Source: Schauerella aestuarii (lineage in GTDB: Bacteria; Pseudomonadota; Gammaproteobacteria; Burkholderiales; Burkholderiaceae_B). Taken from it: a stretch of DNA of 64,000 nt. This document shows, in pieces, positions 27,133-36,882 of the stretch. Where the stretch lies: positions 1-64,000 of the forward strand of contig NZ_SIZW01000041.1 in NCBI RefSeq assembly GCF_009866805.1, read 5' to 3'. The position numbers and the translations under genes were made by a program. The notes below the pieces were generated by a model. That model was not told the DNA's origin, did no database searches, and worked only from the letters and a program-made list of their open reading frames with translations. The stretch's first letter is position 1; each line of letters opens with the position of its first letter.

Positions 27133-28770
27133 ATGAATCCTCCCCCCCGTTCCATCTCGTCCACATCGTCGCCAGCGGCCAAAACGGTGTCGTCTGATCG
27201 GCTCAAGCAGTGGTTGCACGATGGCGATGAAATCGCCTTGCTCGATGTGCGCGAGCATGGCCTCTATGGCGAATCGCATCTGTTCTACGGTGTGAATGCG
27301 CCGTATAGCCGGTTGGAGATCGAGGTGCCGCGTCTGGTGCCCAATCGTGCAACGCGTGTCGTGGCCTACGACCAGGGCGACGGGGATGACGTGGCCATGC
27401 GCTCGGCGCAGCAACTGATGGCCCTGGGCTATCGGAATGTGAGCGTGCTGGCGGGCGGCATTCAAGCTTGGCGGGATGCCGGGATGGCGTGTTTTGCAGG
27501 GGTGAATGTGCCAAGCAAAACCTTTGGCGAACTGGCCGAAGAGGTCTATCACACGCCGCGCATCAGCGCGACTGATCTGGCGGCCAAGCTGGCACGCAAA
27601 GAGAACATGGTGATTCTCGATGGCCGGCCTTTCGCCGAGTTCAGGAAGATGAACATTCCGCAGGCGGTGTGCTGCCCCAACGGTGAGTTGCCGTTGCGCA
27701 TCAATGCCCTTGCCGCCGATCCGAATACAACGATCGTGGTCAATTGTGCGGGACGCACGCGCAGCATCATCGGTGCGCAGACATTGATCAATCTGGGTAT
27801 TCCCAATCCGGTGTTCGCATTGGAGAACGGTACGCAGGGGTGGTACCTCGCCGATCTCGAGCTGGAACACGGTGCGGACCGCCGCTATCCCGACGCGCTG
27901 GATCCCGATCTCATCCGCGTTCAGCGTGAGCGTGCCGAACGGATGGCAGAGCGCTTCGGGGTGCCCACCATTACGTCCGGGCAGATCGAGACCTGGCTCG
28001 GGGATACCACCCGCACCACCATGCTGTGCGACGTGCGTACACCCGAAGAGTTTCGCGCCGGCAGTCTGCCTGGCGCCCAGCATACGCCCGGGGGGCAATT
28101 GATTCAGGCGACCGACCAGTATGTAGGCGTGCGGGGTGCGCGGCTGGTGCTTTTCGATAGCGACGATGCACGCGCGCTTGCCGTAGCGAGTTGGTTGCGG
28201 CAAATGGGCTGGGATGCTTGCGTGTTGGCAGGTGGCCTGCAAGCAAACCTTCGCACGCCGTCGTTCGCGGAGCCGCCCGCTGCACGGTCGCCGCTCAGCG
28301 ATGCCGCGTTGCCCGTCCTCACGCCCGAAGCGTTGGCCCGGGCGCGCGCCACCGGCGCAGTGGTCGTGGATGTGCGACCCAGCATGACCTTTCGCACCGC
28401 CCACATCGACGGCGCCGTCTGGTCGATCCGGCCGCGACTGGCGCAACTCGCGCTCGCTGAAAGCGATGACATCGTGCTGGTCGGTGACGAGGCCGCCGTT
28501 CTGCGTCTGGCTGCGCACGAATTGATCGGAAGCGGTCTGAGCAACGTCAGCATCAGCATCGGCTCGCCGGAGATGTGGCAGAACGCCGGACTGCCGATCG
28601 TTGCCGATGCGAACACGCCGCCGGATGCGGCGTGCATCGATTTTCTCTTTTTCGTTCACGACCGCCACAACGGCAACAAGGCGGCGGCACGTCAGTACCT
28701 CGCATGGGAAACGGATCTCGTCCATCAGATCGACGAGCAGGAGCGTGCCGTGTTCCGTTTTCCGCAGTAA
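27133..28770 (+). CDS. Four-domain rhodanese-type sulfurtransferase
   Basis: The 545-residue protein consists of four rhodanese homology domains (roughly 14-125, 140-245, 285-375 and 395-480) plus a C-terminal extension (FLFFVHDRHNGNKAAARQY). Only the second domain has a catalytic cysteine, in VNCAGRTRS (C205). At the same position the first has aspartate (AYDQGDGDD), the third aspartate (FDSDDARA) and the fourth aspartate or glutamate (VGDEAAV), so three domains are probably catalytically inert. Rhodaneses move sulfane sulfur between donors and acceptors such as thiosulfate, cyanide, glutathione or protein persulfides. Lying between a C-S lyase and an amino-acid transporter, it probably handles sulfur released from organic thiols. 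No signal peptide is seen. Confidence 0.87.
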   Translation: MNPPPRSISSTSSPAAKTVSSDRLKQWLHDGDEIALLDVREHGLYGESHLFYGVNAPYSRLEIEVPRLVPNRATRVVAYDQGDGDDVAMRSAQQLMALGYRNVSVLAGGIQAWRDAGMACFAGVNVPSKTFGELAEEVYHTPRISATDLAAKLARKENMVILDGRPFAEFRKMNIPQAVCCPNGELPLRINALAADPNTTIVVNCAGRTRSIIGAQTLINLGIPNPVFALENGTQGWYLADLELEHGADRRYPDALDPDLIRVQRERAERMAERFGVPTITSGQIETWLGDTTRTTMLCDVRTPEEFRAGSLPGAQHTPGGQLIQATDQYVGVRGARLVLFDSDDARALAVASWLRQMGWDACVLAGGLQANLRTPSFAEPPAARSPLSDAALPVLTPEALARARATGAVVVDVRPSMTFRTAHIDGAVWSIRPRLAQLALAESDDIVLVGDEAAVLRLAAHELIGSGLSNVSISIGSPEMWQNAGLPIVADANTPPDAACIDFLFFVHDRHNGNKAAARQYLAWETDLVHQIDEQERAVFRFPQ

Positions 28771-28853
28771 GCCATACGGCGTGCAGGGCCACGCCGTGGC
28801 ATCTGAATCGTTGCGTTCACCCCGAAGATCTCCAACAATCAAGAGGAAAGAAG

Positions 28854-29690
28854 ATGATCTCTGTTCAACGGAAAGTGTTGCTCGTCAGCGTGTTTGCGCT
28901 GAGCGGCCTGGCGGCATCGCCCGCCGCCATGGCCGATCGGCTGGCCGATATCAAGGCGCGCGGTACGCTCATCTGCGGGACGCAGAACGCCAGCGCGCCG
29001 TATGCGTTTCAGGATTCCGCCACACGCAGTTTCGTGGGCTATGACGTCGACATGTGCGCGGCTCTGGCCCGTGGCCTTGGCGTGAAGCTGGAGCACAAGC
29101 CGCTCTCCACTGAGGCGCGCATTCCGGAGCTGAAGATGGATCGCGTCGATGTGGTGGCGGGGGCGATGGCTTATCTGCCCGAGCGCGCCGAACAGGTCGA
29201 CTTCAGTGCGCAGTATCTGCAAGGTGCCATCAAAGTGCTGGTGAAGAAAAGCGCGGGCATCAAGACACTGGCCGATCTTGGCGGCCGCAAGGTGTGCGCC
29301 TCCAAAGGCTCGAGTTCGGCGGCGATCGCAAGCCGGGTGCTCGCGAAGTCGCAGGTACTCACTTTCCAGGATGTGTCGTCCTGCTATCTGGGCCTGCAGA
29401 ACGACAAGGTCGAAGGCTTTACCGCGGGTGAACTCGTGCTCAAGCGTTTCGAGATCGATTCGGCCAAGTCCGGCGAGGCGACGGTATTGCTCGATGAGCC
29501 CACCTACGTCGAACACATCGGCCTCGTCGTCAACAAAGGCAATCCAGCGCTGCTGGCTGCGTTGAACAAAGTGCTGGTCGACATCGATCGATCGGGCGAA
29601 CTCGACCGCACATACAACAAATGGTTGGGTGCCGATTCGATTTACAAGCTCACCCGCACGTTCAAGGTCGAGCCCGTCACCGCGCAATAA
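28854..29690 (+). CDS. Amino-acid ABC transporter, periplasmic binding protein (family 3)
   Basis: The 278-residue family 3 solute-binding protein has a clear signal peptide (about 1-26, ending PAAMA) and the family start RLADIKARGTLICGTQ, with the binding-fold pieces FVGYDVDMCAALARGLGV, ELKMDRVDVVAGAMAYLPER and LADLGGRKVCASKGSSSAA. It should bind a polar amino acid, possibly cystine or another sulfur compound given its neighbours; the specificity is inference only. ATG 28854 follows AGAGGAAAG; the frame is open upstream but out of keeping with a signal peptide. Two permeases and an ATPase follow in order. Confidence 0.92.
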   Translation: MISVQRKVLLVSVFALSGLAASPAAMADRLADIKARGTLICGTQNASAPYAFQDSATRSFVGYDVDMCAALARGLGVKLEHKPLSTEARIPELKMDRVDVVAGAMAYLPERAEQVDFSAQYLQGAIKVLVKKSAGIKTLADLGGRKVCASKGSSSAAIASRVLAKSQVLTFQDVSSCYLGLQNDKVEGFTAGELVLKRFEIDSAKSGEATVLLDEPTYVEHIGLVVNKGNPALLAALNKVLVDIDRSGELDRTYNKWLGADSIYKLTRTFKVEPVTAQ

Positions 29691-29727
29691 CACTGCAAGG
29701 AGGGGCGTGCGTGCACGCCCGCCAAAC

Positions 29728-30423
29728 ATGGCATTTGATTTTGCGTTTCTCGCGTCGGGCAATTACGGCGCCCTCATTCTGGGCGGCGTACTCACGACGC
29801 TGCGGTTGTTCGCATCGAGCTGGGTATTGGGATTCATCGTGGCGCTCGTGCTGGTCGGGTTGCGCGGCGTCCCGTTGCGGCCGTTTCAGTGGGTGATTTC
29901 GCTCTTCATCGAATACCACCGCAACGTGCCCACGGTGGTGCAGATCATGGTCTGGTACTTCGGCATGCCGCAGATTCTGCCGCGCGAGGTGCGTCTCTGG
30001 CTCAACCATGGCGATACCGAGTTTCTGTTTGCGTTGATCGCCCTGTCGTTGAACGTCAGCGCATTCATGGCTCAGGACATTCTGTCGGGCGTGCGCGCGA
30101 TACCCGCCACGCAAGTTGAAGCGGCACGATCGGTGGGGCTGGGCGCCTTTGCGGCTTTGCGCTACGTGATTTTGCCGCAGGCGATTCGCGTGGCCGTGCC
30201 GCCCCTGGTGAACCGGTCGTTGATCCTGTTCAAGGACACCAGCCTGGCGATGGTAATCGGCGTGGGCGAACTGACCTATCAGGTGCGGGCGATCGAGAAC
30301 CTCACCTTCCGTTCGTTTGAAGTGTTTGCCGTGGCGACCGGTATCTATCTCGCTGCCGCATTGATGCTGATGGCTGCTGGCGCCACCTTCGCCAAGCGCT
30401 TTCCAGCCGACTTCAGGAGTTGA
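29728..30423 (+). CDS. Amino-acid ABC transporter permease (HisM/GlnP family), first
   Basis: The 231-residue membrane protein has about five hydrophobic segments. The EAA loop that docks to the ATPase is ATQVEAARSVGLGAFAALRY with VILPQAIRVAVPPLVN just after. It is one half of the heteromeric channel with the next gene. The start is uncertain: ATG 29728 gives the family N-terminus, but the strong AAGGAGG at 29697-29703 lies 24 bases away; an in-frame GTG at 29707 is only three bases from it. The stop overlaps the region of the next start. Confidence 0.9.
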   Translation: MAFDFAFLASGNYGALILGGVLTTLRLFASSWVLGFIVALVLVGLRGVPLRPFQWVISLFIEYHRNVPTVVQIMVWYFGMPQILPREVRLWLNHGDTEFLFALIALSLNVSAFMAQDILSGVRAIPATQVEAARSVGLGAFAALRYVILPQAIRVAVPPLVNRSLILFKDTSLAMVIGVGELTYQVRAIENLTFRSFEVFAVATGIYLAAALMLMAAGATFAKRFPADFRS

Positions 30424-30425
30424 TG

Positions 30426-31118
30426 ATGCTCGATATTCTGCATCAGTATGGCGTGATGTTCTTGATCGGCTCCTGGCCCAACGGCCCGATCGGCGGCTTT
30501 GCGGCGACGTTGATTCTGGCAGGGTTGGGCTTGGCGTTGTCGTTTCCGATCGCAGTGATCCTGGGGCTGGCTCGCCTGAGCCCGATCAAACCGCTGAGAT
30601 GGGCAGCAAGCGCCTGGGTGATCGCTTTTCGCGGCGTGCCGTTGGTGATGATCATCTTCTGGGCGTATTTCGTGGTGCCGTTATTGACGGGCACCACGGT
30701 GCCGGCGTTTCTGACGGCGTTGTGCGCCATCGTGGCGTACGAGTCGGCTTTCCTGGCCGAGATCGTGCGTGCCGGCATCCAAGGCCTGCCTGGTGGGCAG
30801 ACCGAAGCGGCGCGGGCCTCCGGATTGTCGTATGCGCAAACGATGCGGCATGTGGTGCTGCCGCAGGCTTTGACCAATATGTTGCCGTCGCTCGTCAATC
30901 AGTTCGTGTCCACGATCAAGGCGACGTCGATCGTGTATGTGATCGGCGTCAACGAAGTGACGTTTGCGGCGCAGCAGGTCAACAGCATTGAACTCACGCA
31001 TGCGCTGCAAACCTATCTGATTCTTGCGGGCTTTTATTTCGCGGCCTGCTATGCCCTATCGCAGTTGGCGCAGGGACTTGAACGACGTTTGGCAAAGCGG
31101 CGTCTCGGCTTGGCATGA
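30426..31118 (+). CDS. Amino-acid ABC transporter permease (HisQ/GlnP family), second
   Basis: The 230-residue permease has five hydrophobic segments and the EAA loop GGQTEAARASGLSYAQTMRH followed by VVLPQALTNMLPSLVN. It pairs with the preceding permease. Two tandem ATG codons (30423 and 30426) follow AGGAG; 30426 has the better spacing of six bases, and the first overlaps the upstream stop in a TGATG, suggesting coupled translation. Confidence 0.9.
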   Translation: MLDILHQYGVMFLIGSWPNGPIGGFAATLILAGLGLALSFPIAVILGLARLSPIKPLRWAASAWVIAFRGVPLVMIIFWAYFVVPLLTGTTVPAFLTALCAIVAYESAFLAEIVRAGIQGLPGGQTEAARASGLSYAQTMRHVVLPQALTNMLPSLVNQFVSTIKATSIVYVIGVNEVTFAAQQVNSIELTHALQTYLILAGFYFAACYALSQLAQGLERRLAKRRLGLA

Positions 31119-31163
31119 ACGGGCGCGGCGCCATGCGGCCGCTCGACACGAGGAGAATACGAC

Positions 31164-31964
31164 ATGCTTGAATTTTCGAATGTAGACAAGTGGTACGGCG
31201 AATATCGCGCACTCGATGGCATCAACGCGAAGGTGGCGGCAGGGGAAGTCGTGGTGGTATGCGGACCATCGGGCTCGGGCAAGTCGACCATGATTCGCAC
31301 CGTCAACCGACTTGAACCCATCCAGGGAGGCGTGATCCGCGTGGCGGGCCGGGACGTGCATGATCGAGGATGCGACATCAATGCGCTACGGGCACGCATC
31401 GGCTTCGTCTTTCAGCAGTTCAACCTCTTTCCGCATTTGTCCGTGCGCGAAAACGTGATGCTCTCGCCGGTGAAAGTGGGCGGCATGCGTCCTGATGAGG
31501 CCGAAGCGTTGACGCGCGAACTGTTGGAGAAAGTGGGCCTTGCACACAAGATCGATGCGATGCCGGCCAATCTGTCGGGCGGCCAGCAGCAGCGGGTGGC
31601 CATTGCACGTGCGTTGGCGCAGCGCCCGCCCATCCTGCTGTTCGACGAGCCGACCAGCGCACTGGATCCTGAGATGGTCGGCGAAGTGCTGACGGTGATG
31701 AAAGAACTTGCCCGCGATGGCATGACGATGTTGGTCGTGACGCACGAAATGGGCTTCGCCCGCGACGTGGCGGACCGCATCTGGTTCATGGATCAGGGCC
31801 GCATTCTGGAAGATACGACGCCGCAGGCCTTCTTCACCGCACCGGCCCATCCCAGGGCGCAACGGTTTTTGAGCGATGTGTTGCGTACTGAGGATGTGCC
31901 GGAATCGATGGTGCCTGGAGCGCAGATCGCCCAGGCGGATCATGCGGCGACATGTGCCGCTTGA
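31164..31964 (+). CDS. Amino-acid ABC transporter ATP-binding protein
   Basis: The 266-residue ATPase of the GlnQ/HisP family has every motif: Walker [11 protein letters not shown]-loop [13 protein letters not shown], signature [17 protein letters not shown], Walker [16 protein letters not shown] and the switch histidine in VTHEMGFA. It powers the permeases encoded just upstream and completes a transporter. A C-terminal extension of about 20 residues ([20 protein letters not shown]) goes beyond the usual length. The start ATG is preceded by GAGGAG. The gene is convergent with hemB, with 96 bp between. Confidence 0.95.
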   Translation: MLEFSNVDKWYGEYRALDGINAKVAAGEVVVVCGPSGSGKSTMIRTVNRLEPIQGGVIRVAGRDVHDRGCDINALRARIGFVFQQFNLFPHLSVRENVMLSPVKVGGMRPDEAEALTRELLEKVGLAHKIDAMPANLSGGQQQRVAIARALAQRPPILLFDEPTSALDPEMVGEVLTVMKELARDGMTMLVVTHEMGFARDVADRIWFMDQGRILEDTTPQAFFTAPAHPRAQRFLSDVLRTEDVPESMVPGAQIAQADHAATCAA

Positions 31965-32060
31965 TCGTGTGTACTGCACAGCATTAAGGGCGCTGGCCAC
32001 CGCCCGCGCAGCGGCAGGCAGGATCAAGCGCCGTACGGGGCGTGCGGCCGCGCCTGTGCC

Positions 32061-33697
<1,637 letters not shown>

Positions 33698-34010
33698 TAG
33701 GGGGCCAATACAAAGGGAGTGCAGTCCCTATTGTATAATCGAGCGTTTGTTAATGGGTCTTCCCGTATTGTGAAATCAATGCGCAAGGCTCAACCAAGGT
33801 ACCGGTTACAGGTATTTGTTGTGCGCACGGCGATTTTTCGGCGCCGCTAGAAAGGGTTCCCGGCGCGCGGCACACCGATCGGCACGTGCAACCAGTGCGC
33901 GCCAATGTGGAGTGGGCTGCCAACGGGTGGAGACAACAGGCGCGCAAAGCGCCGAACGGCGCGAAGCTGCATGCTTCGCAAAGTCATCGATCCGAAGGTC
34001 GAGGTTTTTC
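33698..34010. other. Intergenic region between engB and the cytochrome c gene
   Basis: This 313-bp stretch contains the divergent promoters. A perfect -10 hexamer TATAAT is at 33734-33739 on the plus strand, with no good -35 at 16-18 bp. The remaining leader of about 260 nt to the cytochrome gene is open in the cytochrome frame from 33816, but the upstream part has no signal-peptide or domain character. No RNA gene is recognised. Confidence 0.45.
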
Positions 34011-34709
34011 ATGATGCGTGTGCTGTCCCGGATGGTGGTGGTGAGCGGTTTGATGCTCTGTGCGTCCTTCTCCCCAACAAGTTTCGCGGCCGACGTGGCC
34101 CCGCCTGCCAAACCCGACGCGACCAAGGGGGGCCAGCTCTACGATCAAGGCGACGCGGCACGCGGCATCATCGCCTGTGCCTCCTGTCATGGGGCCGGCG
34201 GCAACAGCACGATCCCGGCCAATCCCAGCCTTGCAGGCATGCCGCACGAATATCTCGCCAAGCAGTTGCGCGACTTCAAGCTGCCCGAAGGCGCGAAGGT
34301 GCCGCCCCGCAGCGGCCCGGACGGCAATCCCACCATCATGACGGCCAATGTGGCGGCGCTCACGCCCGAGGATATGAACAATATCGCGCTGCATCTGGCG
34401 CAGCAGCCCATCAAGGAAAAGGCCACCGCCGGCTACAAGGATCTCGTCGACCAAGGTCGCAAGATCTGGCGCGGCGGGTTGCCCGACCGTGGCGTGCCCG
34501 CATGTGCGTCCTGTCACGGCGCTTCCGGCGAAGGTATCCCGGGACAGTATCCGCGTCTGTCCGGCCAGTTCCCCACCTATATCGAAGAGCAACTCAAGCT
34601 GTTCAGCGCGGGCTACCGCAACAACAGCGTTCCCATGCACGAGATCGCCAATCGCATGTCCGCAACCGATATCAAGGCGGTTTCCGATTACGCGGCTGGC
34701 CTGCGTTAA
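34011..34709 (+). CDS. Di-haem cytochrome c (cytochrome c4 type)
   Basis: The 232-residue periplasmic protein has a signal peptide (about 1-27, ending SFAA) and two CXXCH haem sites, CASCHGAGG and CASCHGASG, about 100 residues apart, as in cytochrome c4. The likely axial methionines are in SLAGMPHEYLAKQLRDFK and in NNSVPMHEIANRMSATDI. C4 proteins carry electrons to terminal oxidases. The start is one of two adjacent ATGs (34011 or 34014); the open frame further upstream is not a signal peptide. It is followed by a terminator and then resB-ccsB, which mature such proteins. Confidence 0.93.
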   Translation: MMRVLSRMVVVSGLMLCASFSPTSFAADVAPPAKPDATKGGQLYDQGDAARGIIACASCHGAGGNSTIPANPSLAGMPHEYLAKQLRDFKLPEGAKVPPRSGPDGNPTIMTANVAALTPEDMNNIALHLAQQPIKEKATAGYKDLVDQGRKIWRGGLPDRGVPACASCHGASGEGIPGQYPRLSGQFPTYIEEQLKLFSAGYRNNSVPMHEIANRMSATDIKAVSDYAAGLR

Positions 34710-34754
34710 TTCACACGACGGCCGAAACCTTTTTAGGCACCGGCGGTCAATGCG

Positions 34755-34789
34755 AGGGGGGAGCCCATTGCGCGCGTCCCCCCTTTTTT
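34755..34789 (+). terminator. Rho-independent terminator abutting the resB start
   Basis: AGGGGGGA (34755-34762) pairs with TCCCCCCT (34777-34784) over eight bases, and the T run continues to 34789. The resB ATG begins at 34791. It should end the cytochrome c4 transcript, which leaves resB without an obvious promoter or Shine-Dalgarno between this hairpin and its start. Confidence 0.8.
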
Positions 34790-34790
34790 C

Positions 34791-36875
34791 ATGACGGTAA
34801 ACCCCATCTCTTCTCCAGCCCCTAAGCGGCATGTCGCGTCCGACTTTTTCGAGCTGCTCGGCTCGATGCGGTTCGCAGTCAGTCTGTTGATGTTTATCGC
34901 CGTGGCCAGCATTCTGGGCACGGTGCTGATGCAAAACCGGCCATCGAACAATTACATCGATCAATTCGGTCCGTTCTGGTTCGAAGTGTTCGACAAGTTT
35001 TCGATCTGGCATGTGTACAACAGCTGGTGGTTCCTGCTGATCATGGGCTTTCTGGTCGTGTCGACATCGATCTGTCTCACGCGCAACGGCCCCAAGATGA
35101 TTCGCGACATGCGGTCGTTTCGCGAGCATGTGCGGGCGTCGAGCCTGCGGGCGTTTCCCCACCGCGTTGCCATCGAAGCTGCGGGTTCGGTGGAAGACAC
35201 CGCCACGCAGATGCAGACGTTGCTCAAACGCCAGGGCTATGCGGTACGCGAGAAGCGCGACGGCGACACACTGCTGCTGTCGGCCAAAAAAGGCAGCGGC
35301 AACCGGCTGGGCTACATTTTCGCGCACGCAGCGATGGTCATCATCTGCGTGGGCGGTCTGCTCGACAGCGAGTTGCCGGTACGGCTGCAGGTGTGGCTGG
35401 GCGGCAAGCAGCCGATCGTGGAGAACATGCTGATCTCGGAGGTGCCGGCCAGCGGTCGCCTGGCGATGGGCAATCCCAGTTTCCGCTCCAGCGTGCTGGT
35501 GTCCGAGGGCAGCCAGGCGAGCAGTGCCGTGGTGATGGTGGACGATGGGGCCCTGGTGCAACCGCTGCCGTTCACGCTGCGCCTGAAAAAATTCATCATC
35601 GACTACTACTCGACCGGCATGCCCAGCCGCTTCGCCAGCGAAGTGCAGGTCACCGATCCCGATACCGGCAAGACGTTCGATCAAACCATCGAGGTCAACG
35701 AGCCCCTGCGCTTCAAGGGCGTGACGGTGTATCAATCGAGCTTCGACGATGGCGGCAGCACGGTGAAGCTCACCGGCTATCCCTTGGTCGGTACCGGTAA
35801 TACGCCCTTTACCGTAGACAGTGCCGTGGGCAAGTCGGCCGCCGTGGATGCGGTCACCACCGCAGGTAAGCGCTCGCTCAACGTTGATGTGACGGCGCTG
35901 CGCCCGATCAATGTCGAGGATATGTCGGGGGGCGTCCCAGCGACCGCGCCGCCAACCTTCGGCGAGCACGTGGCCGCCGTCACGGGTAGTGCGGCCGGCA
36001 AGAAAAACGAGAATCTGCGCAATGTGGGGCCAAGCATCCAGTACCGGTTGATCGACGATGCGGGCCAGGCGCACGAGTTCCAGAACTACATGCTGCCGGT
36101 GATGCTCGACGGCACGGCTGTGTTTCTGGCCGGGGTGCGCAACACGCCCAACGAGAATTTCCGCTATCTGCGCATTCCCGCCGACGACGACAATTCGGTG
36201 GCCGAATTCATGCGGCTGCGCAGTGCGCTGGCCGATCCGGCCATGCGCCGCGCGGCAGCCGAGCGCTTCGCGGCCGACAATGCGCCGGCCGGTGCGGATC
36301 GCGCGCCCCTGATCACGGCGGCGGAGCGGGCGCTCAATACCTTCGCGGATGGTGGCCTGCAAGGTATAGCCGCCTTTTTGCAAACCAATACGCCGCCGGA
36401 CGAACTCCCTCGCGCGGCCGACATCGTGATCCGCTTGCTGGGGTCGAGCATCGGCGAGTTGCGTGCGCTCACCCGCGAACGCGCCGGGTTGCCCGCCGTG
36501 GCCGGTGCAGGGCCGGACGCCGAGCGCGCTTCAGCCTGGTCGCGCATGGCGGTGGCGGCGTTGTCGGACCTGACGATGTATCCGTCGCCGGTGTTTTTCG
36601 GGCTGACGGATTTCAATCACGTGCAGGCCAGCGTCTTCCAGGTCAGCCGCACGCCCGGCAAGAACACGGTGTATCTGGGCTGCCTGTTGCTGATTTTGGG
36701 TGTATTTTCGATGTTTTATATTCGCGACCGGCGCGTCTGGGTGTTTCTTACCCCGGGCGAACCGGGTCATGGCGCGCAGGTTCAAGCCGCCATGACATCG
36801 CAGAAGCGCACCTTGGACTTCAATCGCGAGTTCGAGCGCTTCAAGCAGGCGGTACTGCGCCTGTCGAGGTCATGA
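34791..36875 (+). CDS. resB: Cytochrome c biogenesis protein ResB (Ccs1)
   Basis: The 694-residue membrane protein has three N-terminal hydrophobic segments (LMFIAVASILGTVLMQN near 25-45, FLLIMGFLVVSTSI, and IFAHAAMVIICVGGLL), a large periplasmic domain and a final membrane segment near residues 625-645 (LLLILGVFSMFYIRDRRVWV). It forms the system II haem-export and ligation complex with CcsB. The conserved start reads ASDFFELLGSMRFAVSLLMF. The ATG at 34791 has no Shine-Dalgarno because a terminator T run occupies that place. The next gene, ccsB, starts seven bases after its stop. Confidence 0.94.
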   Translation: MTVNPISSPAPKRHVASDFFELLGSMRFAVSLLMFIAVASILGTVLMQNRPSNNYIDQFGPFWFEVFDKFSIWHVYNSWWFLLIMGFLVVSTSICLTRNGPKMIRDMRSFREHVRASSLRAFPHRVAIEAAGSVEDTATQMQTLLKRQGYAVREKRDGDTLLLSAKKGSGNRLGYIFAHAAMVIICVGGLLDSELPVRLQVWLGGKQPIVENMLISEVPASGRLAMGNPSFRSSVLVSEGSQASSAVVMVDDGALVQPLPFTLRLKKFIIDYYSTGMPSRFASEVQVTDPDTGKTFDQTIEVNEPLRFKGVTVYQSSFDDGGSTVKLTGYPLVGTGNTPFTVDSAVGKSAAVDAVTTAGKRSLNVDVTALRPINVEDMSGGVPATAPPTFGEHVAAVTGSAAGKKNENLRNVGPSIQYRLIDDAGQAHEFQNYMLPVMLDGTAVFLAGVRNTPNENFRYLRIPADDDNSVAEFMRLRSALADPAMRRAAAERFAADNAPAGADRAPLITAAERALNTFADGGLQGIAAFLQTNTPPDELPRAADIVIRLLGSSIGELRALTRERAGLPAVAGAGPDAERASAWSRMAVAALSDLTMYPSPVFFGLTDFNHVQASVFQVSRTPGKNTVYLGCLLLILGVFSMFYIRDRRVWVFLTPGEPGHGAQVQAAMTSQKRTLDFNREFERFKQAVLRLSRS

Positions 36876-36882
36876 GGTTGCC

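Noticed and set aside
31956-32032. Inverted words CGCTTGATC and GATCAAGCG flanking the ABC ATPase-hemB gap
   Set aside because: The arms are about 60 bp apart with no T run; they are too weak to call a terminator.
33984-36383. A 799-codon minus-strand open frame opposite the cytochrome c4 and resB genes
   Set aside because: The plus-strand products have haem motifs, signal peptide and membrane segments; the antisense product is rich in His and Arg with no recognisable motif or ribosome site.
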